Assembly (NCBI GenBank): GCA_903822375.1
Contig: CAIJOU010000707.1
Span: 1-5,254 of the forward strand
From: Candidatus Hydrogenedentota bacterium
GTDB lineage: Bacteria > Hydrogenedentota > Hydrogenedentia > Hydrogenedentales > CAITNO01
Direction: 5' to 3'
DNA: 5,254 nucleotides
A program made the position numbers and the translations under genes. Shown here piece by piece: positions 1 to 4,221 of the stretch. The notes beneath the pieces are model-generated. The model was not told where the DNA came from. It saw only the letters and a program-made list of their open reading frames with translations, and made no database searches. How positions within the stretch are numbered: the stretch's first letter is position 1; the number at the start of each line of letters is the position of its first letter.

Positions 1-84
1 CGAAGGGACGGGCGGGGTGGCCGGTTCACAGAAACCGGCCCCGCAGGCACACAACAACAGGCAACACACAAACAGTCTGTTCAT
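1..84 (-). CDS. 5' end of an exported protein (signal peptide only), partial
   Basis: Only the first 28 codons lie in the window; the gene runs off the left edge. The ATG (complement of 82-84) follows an AAGGA Shine-Dalgarno (complement of 93-97) with an 8-nt spacer, and sits 34 nt after the GH31 stop. The peptide starts MNRLFVCCLLLCACGAGF: a short basic N-region, then a hydrophobic core (about residues 4-13), then a Pro-rich stretch (EPATPPVPS). This is the layout of a Sec signal peptide. LCAC at residues 11-14 could serve as a lipobox with Cys14 as the lipidated residue, but Cys at the -2 position is unusual, so signal peptidase I cleavage is an alternative. The spacing suggests co-transcription with the GH31 gene, hence an envelope protein possibly linked to glycan use. 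The mature domain is not visible and no function can be given. That it is a real gene start is fairly secure from the ribosome binding site, signal peptide and spacing together. Confidence 0.72.
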   Translation of the reverse strand, partial: MNRLFVCCLLLCACGAGFCEPATPPVPS

Positions 85-118
85 GCGGCAGGTCCTTGCG
101 CGCGCAATTGTGTGCAGC

Positions 119-1855
119 TTAGAACGCCACGGTGTACTTGCCCGTGCCGATAGTCTTGCTGCGGACGATCAGGCGCTTCTGCGCGGCGTTGTATTCCCAG
201 TCCGAGCCTTCCGCGAGCGCCTGCCCGCTTCGCTGCACAGCAGTCGGCTTCTTCTCGCTGTACACGCGGAGCAGGTGCGGTTTGCCGATTCCGTCAAGCG
301 TGATCTCCAGAGGCGTGCCCTCTTTCACCGCGACATCAAGCGTGCCGCTGTTGTCGGTGTGCTGCACGGCAAATTTGTTCTCGCCCTTCGGGTATATGTT
401 CAGCGTCAGCAGGCCTTCCGAGTCTTTGTTTCCGATGCCCGTGTAGTCGCGCCGGATGTTCATCGGGATGATTGCGCCGTCCCGCACATAGACCGGATAC
501 TCGTCGATCGGGAAGTTCTTCGTAAAGGTCTTCGGGCCCTCAATGACCTCGTCATCCTTGTACAGATAGCGCCAGCGGCCTTCCGGAAGCACCACCTCGC
601 GCGCGTCCTTCTTCTCATAAATCGGCGCGACAAGGAAGTCGTCACCGAACAGATACTCATACTTGCCCTGCTTCAGGGGCCGCATCAGCACCTTGCCGCC
701 CTTGTGGGCCGCCACGCAGTGGCTGTACATGTAGGGCACCAACTCGGAATGCAGCCACTGGCTCTTGCGCACCAGTTCCATTTCCTGCGGCGTGCGTTTC
801 CACATGCAGCGCTCGCCGTGGCCGCCGTTCAGGAAGAAGCCGCAGAAGGTCGAGAACTGCGCCCAGCGGATGTAGATGTCCGCGGGGATCGGCTCGCTGC
901 CGTGGTAGCCCGCGATGTCCGACCCGACCACGTTGTAGCCGATCTTGGCGCTGCTCAGGATTAGGGAGAGTGCCCGTTCCAGACCCTTGGTGTCATAGCC
1001 CCAGGTGTGCGTGTTGTCGCCGACCCAGTTCACCGGCGATGCGTCGATGGGCGCGTAGCCTTCCGGGTGCGACCAGGGAAGGGGGCTGTCCAGGGACCGG
1101 CTCATGGTGATGAACTCGGGGTTCTGCGTCAGCCCGTGCCGGTACTCGTCGCGATAGTAATGGTCCATGTAGCCGCGCGTGGTCATCAGCCCCGACGCCG
1201 TCTTCTGGTAAAGACACGGCAGCGGGCCCAAATTGCCGCGGTACAACGTTGCCGCGCCGTCCAGCTTCCAGCCGTCGATGCCCCAGTCCAACACCTGCTG
1301 CTGCATGCCGCGCCACCAGGCCATGGCCTTGGGATTCGTATAATCAACCCAGCCGCCCCTGCCCTGCCACCACTTGGTCTGTGTGCCGCCGCCCACGAGG
1401 TAGCCGTTGCGCGCCGCCTCATTGAACCAATCCGTCGAATCCTTGATGACCGTGCTGCCGCACTGGCTGTTGACAATGCAGGTCATCCAGAGCACCACGC
1501 GGATATTGCGATCCTGAAGGTCCTTGAAGAACTTGCCCGGATTGGGAAAACGCTTCTCGTCCACGATGAAGTCGTTGTAGCGGGTGGACCATGGGCTGTC
1601 AATAAGCACCGTGGTCACGGGAAAATCGTGCTCCAGGTAACCGTTGAGCAATTCCAGCGTGTAGTCCTCGGTGTTGTAGTCGTCCTCCCAGACCCACGGC
1701 TCCAGCGCCCAGGCCGGCGTCAGCGGAATGTTCACGTGCCGCTGCGCGTTGAACGGAATGCCCCACATGGGAAGAAAAACGTAAAAATACAGGAATACAG
1801 CCAGCAGCGCCACAAAAATGCCGGCGCCCATGAGGATGCGTTTGAGCCAAATCAT
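119..1855 (-). CDS. Membrane-anchored GH31 family alpha-glycosidase
   Basis: Predicted retaining alpha-glycoside hydrolase of family GH31 (578 aa), which would release alpha-linked sugars from oligo- or polysaccharides outside the cytoplasmic membrane. A single transmembrane helix (about residues 7-30) follows Lys5-Arg6, so the N-terminus should be inside and the enzyme outside. The TIM barrel begins almost at once (about residue 48) and carries the family marks: IDGWKLDG (193-200) with candidate nucleophile Asp199, NWVGDN (276-281) with candidate acid/base Asp280, GSDIAGY (311-317), RWAQF (330-334) and HGER (346-349). GDDFLVAPI (404-412) and PVYVRDGAIIPM (454-465) mark the barrel end and the C-terminal beta-sandwich. 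The usual N-terminal beta-sandwich of GH31 enzymes appears absent, so the protein is shorter than most members. The start is supported by AAGGA (complement of 1867-1871), 11 nt upstream. Substrate (glucoside, xyloside, galactoside or sulfoquinovoside) cannot be decided from sequence alone. The first gene of a probable operon continuing leftward. Confidence 0.93.
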   Translation of the reverse strand: MIWLKRILMGAGIFVALLAVFLYFYVFLPMWGIPFNAQRHVNIPLTPAWALEPWVWEDDYNTEDYTLELLNGYLEHDFPVTTVLIDSPWSTRYNDFIVDEKRFPNPGKFFKDLQDRNIRVVLWMTCIVNSQCGSTVIKDSTDWFNEAARNGYLVGGGTQTKWWQGRGGWVDYTNPKAMAWWRGMQQQVLDWGIDGWKLDGAATLYRGNLGPLPCLYQKTASGLMTTRGYMDHYYRDEYRHGLTQNPEFITMSRSLDSPLPWSHPEGYAPIDASPVNWVGDNTHTWGYDTKGLERALSLILSSAKIGYNVVGSDIAGYHGSEPIPADIYIRWAQFSTFCGFFLNGGHGERCMWKRTPQEMELVRKSQWLHSELVPYMYSHCVAAHKGGKVLMRPLKQGKYEYLFGDDFLVAPIYEKKDAREVVLPEGRWRYLYKDDEVIEGPKTFTKNFPIDEYPVYVRDGAIIPMNIRRDYTGIGNKDSEGLLTLNIYPKGENKFAVQHTDNSGTLDVAVKEGTPLEITLDGIGKPHLLRVYSEKKPTAVQRSGQALAEGSDWEYNAAQKRLIVRSKTIGTGKYTVAF

Positions 1856-1866
1856 CGTGTTTTACG

Positions 1867-1871
1867 TCCTT
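1867..1871 (-). promoter_or_regulatory. Ribosome binding site of the GH31 gene
   Basis: AAGGA on the minus strand, 11 nt before the ATG. It sets the start immediately ahead of the membrane anchor. Confidence 0.6.
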
Positions 1872-1878
1872 ATGCGCG

Positions 1879-1908
1879 TTGGATAACGGGAAGTGCAGCC
1901 GATATATT
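1879..1908 (+). promoter_or_regulatory. Candidate promoter for the CoA-binding protein gene
   Basis: TTGGAT (1879-1884) lies 18 nt before TATATT (1903-1908), in the only AT-rich patch of the divergent intergenic region. Transcription from here would start near 1915 and leave a leader of about 100 nt that includes the hairpin at 1937-1980. It overlaps the leftward candidate, so the two divergent units could compete or be co-regulated. Confidence 0.33.
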
Positions 1909-1933
1909 AACCGGGTATGGGTCGTGTTGTCAC
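1904..1933 (-). promoter_or_regulatory. Candidate promoter for the GH31 operon
   Basis: Reading leftward, GTGACA (complement of 1928-1933, 5 of 6 matches to the sigma70 -35) is separated by 18 nt from TAATAT (complement of 1904-1909, 4 of 6 matches to the -10). It lies about 50 nt before the GH31 ATG and shares its AT-rich core with a rightward candidate. This is a consensus match only; sigma70 preferences in this organism are unknown. Confidence 0.33.
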
Positions 1934-1936
1934 GCA

Positions 1937-1980
1937 CGGCGCCATGGTTGACGCAGTGTTTGACCATGGCTGAGGCGCCG
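1937..1980 (+). promoter_or_regulatory. Strong inverted repeat in the leader of the CoA-binding gene
   Basis: GCCATGGT (1941-1948) and ACCATGGC (1963-1970) form a perfect 8-bp stem with a 14-nt loop. CGGC (1937-1940) can also pair with GCCG (1977-1980) beyond a 6-nt bulge. The loop side holds two direct copies of TTGAC (1948-1952 and 1960-1964), 12 bp apart. The structure ends 20 nt before the AAGGAG ribosome binding site. It could be an operator or a structured 5' UTR. No run of T follows, so it does not look like an intrinsic terminator. Confidence 0.45.
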
Positions 1981-1999
1981 AGGTTGTGGCCCAGTTTAG

Positions 2000-2005
2000 A
2001 AGGAG
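2000..2005 (+). promoter_or_regulatory. Ribosome binding site deciding the CoA-binding protein start
   Basis: AAGGAG with an 8-nt spacer to the ATG at 2014. The in-frame upstream ATGs at 1879 and 1966 have no comparable site, so this element fixes the start. Confidence 0.8.
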
Positions 2006-2013
2006 TTGCTTCC

Positions 2014-2391
2014 ATGCCAAGCATCGCGATTGTCGGCGCGTCGGCCGACCGGCGAAAATATGGAAACAAGGCAGTTCGCGCCTTCGTGCGCGGCGGCTGG
2101 ACCGTATATCCGGTCAACCCGGGTGCGGCGGAGATTGAAGGGTTAACGGGCTACGCCCGCATCGAGGATATTCCCGGACCCTTAGACCGTGTGTCCATGT
2201 ATGTGCCGGCCCAAGTGGGGCTGGCCATGCTTCCGGCCATTGCGGCGAAGAAGCCGGGCGAGTTCTTCCTCAATCCAGGTTCTGAAAGCCCCGAACTCAT
2301 TGCGGCAGCCCGGGCCCTCGGATTGGAACCCATCCTCGCATGCAGCATCGTCAACATCGGGCTGCGGCCCGACATGTTTCCCGACGCCTGA
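2014..2391 (+). CDS. Small CoA-binding domain protein (YccU-like)
   Basis: 125-aa cytoplasmic protein made of a single Rossmann-like CoA-binding domain of the CoA_binding_2/YccU type, the fold also found as the nucleotide-binding part of acyl-CoA synthetase (ADP-forming) and succinyl-CoA synthetase alpha subunits. Visible marks are the N-terminal glycine turn IAIVGAS (4-10), YPVNP (32-36, following beta strand 2), a central LDRVSMYVPA stretch (57-66), LNPGSES (86-92) where family members usually carry a Gly-rich loop, and a late cysteine (Cys110) in ILACSIVNIG. The family's physiological role is not established; CoA binding or CoA-linked redox or acyl sensing is the usual proposal. The frame is open back to 1879, but the extra 45 residues lack any fold signal and the ribosome binding site at 2000-2005 selects this ATG. 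It is transcribed alone, divergent from GH31 and convergent with the cNMP-binding gene. Confidence 0.88.
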   Translation: MPSIAIVGASADRRKYGNKAVRAFVRGGWTVYPVNPGAAEIEGLTGYARIEDIPGPLDRVSMYVPAQVGLAMLPAIAAKKPGEFFLNPGSESPELIAAARALGLEPILACSIVNIGLRPDMFPDA

Positions 2392-2462
2392 ACTCAGACA
2401 TCCTGACCCCGGCGAAACGGGAACTGCAGTCTTTGGTGTGCGACCGGTTCTGCGCTGCTCCT

Positions 2463-2556
2463 GGCCCCGAAGGGGCCATGCAATAATAATGGCCACGGGT
2501 GCAACGAAGCGCAACCCGTGGCCAATGGTAAAAGCTGTCTGCGGCCCCGGAGGGGA
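2463..2556. repeat. Composite palindromic intergenic repeat (REP/MITE-like)
   Basis: Three hairpin-forming units fill the gap between two convergent genes. Left box: GGCCCC-GAA-GGGGCC (2463-2477, perfect 6-bp stem). Central unit: GGCCACGGGT (2491-2500) and ACCCGTGGCC (2514-2523), a perfect 10-bp stem with a 13-nt loop, extendable by one A-T pair at its base. Right box: GGCCCCGGAGGGG (2543-2555), a near copy of the left box with a 4-bp stem. The boxes flank the central unit quasi-symmetrically, with box centres about 37 and 43 nt away. The sequence is non-coding in appearance and matches the style of dispersed palindromic repeats. That it is dispersed in this genome is inferred, since only one copy is visible. 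Confidence 0.62.
2478..2523 (-). terminator. Probable terminator of the EIIA/cNMP-binding operon
   Basis: Reading leftward, the perfect 10-bp hairpin (2523-2491) begins 54 nt after the stop codon of the cNMP-binding gene and is followed by ATTATTATTGCATGG, a moderately U-rich tail. A second GC hairpin (2477-2463) follows. Rightward transcripts from the CoA-binding gene would meet the same structures, but with an A-rich tail, so termination is more convincing on the minus strand. The U-tract is interrupted, hence only moderate confidence. Confidence 0.45.
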
Positions 2557-2577
2557 CTAACTTGGTTCGGCCACGCG

Positions 2578-3003
2578 TCAGTCGGAATGGGCGTTCGTGT
2601 CTTTCAGGCGCTGGCTCAGGGTGTGTACGATATTGAGCAGCAGTTGCACGGCGACGCGCTTTGTCAGCAGATACTGGAACGTGCTTTCAGACAGCGCGAA
2701 CAAATGGCATGACTCCATGGCCTTCACCGTGGCACTGCGGGGTTCCTTGTTGACCAGGGCCATCTCGCCGAACAGGTCGCCCGTGTGCAGTTCGGCGATG
2801 CACTTGTCGCCCTTGAACACGCCGACAGTCCCCCCAAGCACAATGTACATCTGGTTGCCCACGGTGCCCTTGTAGAAAACAACGTCGTCCTTGAGGGCGC
2901 GCATGGTCATCCCCTTGGAGAATATCTTCGCCACATCTTCCCGCTCAAGTCCGTGAAAAAGGCTTACCCGGCGGATGAGTTCGTCCAGTTTGTCTGTGTC
3001 CAT
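2578..3003 (-). CDS. Stand-alone cyclic-nucleotide-binding domain protein (Crp-type sensor without HTH)
   Basis: 141-aa cytoplasmic protein consisting of one cNMP-binding beta-barrel plus flanking helices. The phosphate-binding cassette is intact: GDLFGEMALVNKEPRSATV (75-93), with Glu80 (ribose contact in the family) and Arg89 (cyclic phosphate contact) both present, so real cNMP binding is plausible. An N-terminal helical segment (LDELIRRVSLFHGL, 6-19) and a C-terminal helix (about 115-135, the dimerisation helix position in CRP) frame the barrel. The protein ends right after that helix; no helix-turn-helix follows, and none is encoded in any frame of the downstream DNA, so this is not a truncated transcription factor. 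It may act by protein contact. The ATG has AAGGA (complement of 3011-3015) at a 7-nt spacer and lies 33 nt after the EIIA-zinc ribbon stop, indicating an operon. The domain call is secure; the ligand and the partner are unknown. Confidence 0.9.
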   Translation of the reverse strand: MDTDKLDELIRRVSLFHGLEREDVAKIFSKGMTMRALKDDVVFYKGTVGNQMYIVLGGTVGVFKGDKCIAELHTGDLFGEMALVNKEPRSATVKAMESCHLFALSESTFQYLLTKRVAVQLLLNIVHTLSQRLKDTNAHSD

Positions 3004-3036
3004 GGGCTGTTCCTTTTTTGTGCGCCGGCCCGAAAC

Positions 3037-3867
3037 CTACACGATGTAGATGAAACGGCTGCAGTTGGGACAGGTGTGGATATGGTCCGAGTCCTCGCGG
3101 ATCTTCTGGGCAAACTGCGAGGGAAGCTTCATGAAACACCCCTGGCAGGTGTCACCCTCAACGGGGACCAGCGCGGGCGGACGCGCCGCCATCAGCCGGT
3201 CGTAGTGGCGCATGATGCGCGCGTCCACAAGGCTGCGGATGTTGTCCATGCGCTGCTTGATCTGCTTCTTGCCGCTGCGCGCCGCGTCATGCATCTCCTG
3301 CGAGAGCTGGAGGCGCGCCAGCAGGATAAGGTCCGCATGCGCGTCCCGCGCCTGCAGGAGTTCCGGGTCGGCCTTCATCTTCTTCGCGTAATATTCTTCC
3401 GGCGCGACCATCTTTCCGGACGCCTCGGCGATCGCCTGATGTATGGACTCGGCGTCGGGGGCGTTCAGGATGGCCTTAAAATTCTCCGGCGTGCGCAGCA
3501 CCTTGGCCAGCGTCGCCACGAAATTCAGGTAGGTCGTCTGCTGCGTCGGCGGGTAGGCAATCAGGAAGATGAGATGCACGGGCTTCTTGTCGACTGCGGA
3601 AAAATCGATCCCCTCCTTGACCCGGCCCACCGCACAGTACAGCGACTTCAGGCCGGACACCCGGGCGTGGGGCACCGCGAGCCCGTGGCCGATGCCCGTG
3701 CTCTCCGTTATCTCCCGCGCCATGATCTGGTCCAGCGCAGGTTCCAGCCCCTTCAGCTTCTTCTTTTCGAAGAGAAGGCGGGTAATCTCCTTGATGACAT
3801 CCGCTTTCGTCTTGCTGGCCAGTGCGGGAACCACGCAACTCTGTTCAATGAAATCCGTCAGCAGCAT
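3037..3867 (-). CDS. PTS EIIA (Fru/Ntr type) fused to a C4-type zinc ribbon
   Basis: 276-aa cytoplasmic two-domain protein. Residues 1-150 are a PTS EIIA type-2 domain: STGIGHGLAVPHARV (56-70) is the signature, with phospho-acceptor His67, followed by KPVHLIFLIAYPP (95-107) and helices to about 148. A charged helical linker (about 155-230) leads into a C4 zinc ribbon of the zf-RING_7 (DUF164) type, with CxxC pairs at Cys241/Cys244 and Cys266/Cys269. Its surrounding residues fit that family: a preceding 'HYDRLMAARPPALVPVEG', LP after the first pair, and a C-terminal 'RFIYIV'. The EIIA half should accept phosphate from HPr; the ribbon probably binds nucleic acid or protein. No EIIB or EIIC is nearby, so a PtsN-like regulatory role is more likely than sugar uptake. 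The frame opens at an ATG at 3906, but only the ATG at 3867 has a ribosome binding site (GAGGA, complement of 3875-3879, 7-nt spacer), and it matches the usual EIIA start. Confidence 0.88.
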   Translation of the reverse strand: MLLTDFIEQSCVVPALASKTKADVIKEITRLLFEKKKLKGLEPALDQIMAREITESTGIGHGLAVPHARVSGLKSLYCAVGRVKEGIDFSAVDKKPVHLIFLIAYPPTQQTTYLNFVATLAKVLRTPENFKAILNAPDAESIHQAIAEASGKMVAPEEYYAKKMKADPELLQARDAHADLILLARLQLSQEMHDAARSGKKQIKQRMDNIRSLVDARIMRHYDRLMAARPPALVPVEGDTCQGCFMKLPSQFAQKIREDSDHIHTCPNCSRFIYIV

Positions 3868-3951
3868 CGATTCATCCTCACACGAAAGTTGATCCGTCCG
3901 CAGCATCGCGGCGCACGGAGAAGAAAATAATATCTCTGGTTTGCCTTTCGC

Positions 3952-3980
3952 ATTGTATCATCCGGGAAGGCCGGGTGCAA
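3952..3980 (-). promoter_or_regulatory. Extended -10 promoter of the EIIA/cNMP-binding operon
   Basis: Reading leftward, TTGCAC (complement of 3975-3980) is followed after 17 nt by TACAAT (complement of 3952-3957, 5 of 6 matches to the -10). TG one base upstream gives an extended -10, TGATACAAT. Predicted transcription starts near 3945, leaving a leader of roughly 78 nt before the ATG at 3867. A second -10-like TATTAT (complement of 3927-3932) lacks a good -35. Confidence 0.5.
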
Positions 3981-3990
3981 TGCCTTCCTG
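3963..3990. promoter_or_regulatory. Inverted repeat over the -35 of the EIIA operon (candidate operator)
   Basis: GGAAGGC (3965-3971) and GCCTTCC (3982-3988) are perfect 7-bp arms separated by 10 nt, extendable by a G-T and a C-G pair to 3963 and 3990. The -35 hexamer lies between the arms, so a dimeric protein bound here could block RNA polymerase. It could also be a chance dyad or a stem in read-through RNA from the upstream gene. Confidence 0.35.
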
Positions 3991-4121
3991 CAGACCGAAA
4001 ACCGAAGGGCTTCAACCGGAAGCGCCGCTCTCCAGTCGGCATCTCCCATGAGGCCACTGGGGGTCCCGGAAGGGGAGCGGATGTCATGATGTCCATAGGC
4101 CCGGCGCTTGCATAGAAGCCT

Positions 4122-4171
4122 GGCGAAACAGGGACCGGCAAAGCATGCCGACTTCTTGTCCCCTTCTTCGG
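4122..4171. repeat. Degenerate REP-like inverted repeat
   Basis: GGCGAAACAGGGACCGGCA (4122-4140) and TGCCG (4146-4150), then GTCCCCTTCTTCG (4158-4170), form nested arms: CGGCA/TGCCG around a 5-nt loop, GGGAC/GTCCC beyond a 7-nt bulge, and CGAA/TTCG at the base. The layout resembles 'GGCGAAACAGGGAC...GTCCCTGTTTCGCC' repeats that I recall from REP-associated transposase surroundings. It begins about 50 nt after the stop of the minus-strand gene ending at 4222 and could fold at that transcript's 3' end. No transposase gene is in the window. Confidence 0.45.
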
Positions 4172-4221
4172 AGGACGGGAATGGGGTACTTCTTCCTTTC
4201 GTGAAACTGCGTTTTGCCGGT

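Larger units (their letters stand above)
3868..4221. other. Gene-free intergenic region
   Basis: No frame on either strand combines a start codon, a ribosome binding site and a protein-like sequence here. The region holds the promoter and dyad of the EIIA operon at its left side and the REP-like repeat at its right side. The central part (about 3991-4121) shows only a weak GCTTC/GAAGC hairpin and nothing else I can support. Confidence 0.6.

Noticed and set aside
12..44. GC-rich hairpin (GGCCGGTT/AACCGGCC at 19-40) as a GH31 terminator
   Set aside because: It lies inside the coding start of the next minus-strand gene, which has a ribosome binding site and signal peptide, and no T-run follows.
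17..1951. Two long plus-strand open frames (17-964 and 1007-1951) antisense to the GH31 gene
   Set aside because: Both lie in the same frame opposite a secure GH31 gene, are rich in Arg, Ala, Val and His, show no domain, and have no ribosome binding site. They are GC-driven shadow frames.
1879..2013. N-terminal extension of the CoA-binding protein from the ATG at 1879 or 1966
   Set aside because: Neither ATG has a ribosome binding site. The extra residues have no fold signal, while the ATG at 2014 has AAGGAG at 8 nt and begins exactly at the Rossmann strand.
2463..2556. CRISPR array or riboswitch in the palindromic intergenic region
   Set aside because: There are no regularly spaced direct repeats with unique spacers, and the palindromes lie downstream of both flanking genes, not in a leader.
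3868..3906. 13-residue N-terminal extension of the EIIA fusion from the ATG at 3906
   Set aside because: No ribosome binding site precedes it, whereas GAGGA at 7 nt precedes the ATG at 3867, which matches the usual EIIA start.
2785..3930. 381-codon plus-strand open frame
   Set aside because: Antisense to the EIIA-zinc ribbon and cNMP-binding genes, which both have intact motifs; composition is typical of a complement-frame artefact.
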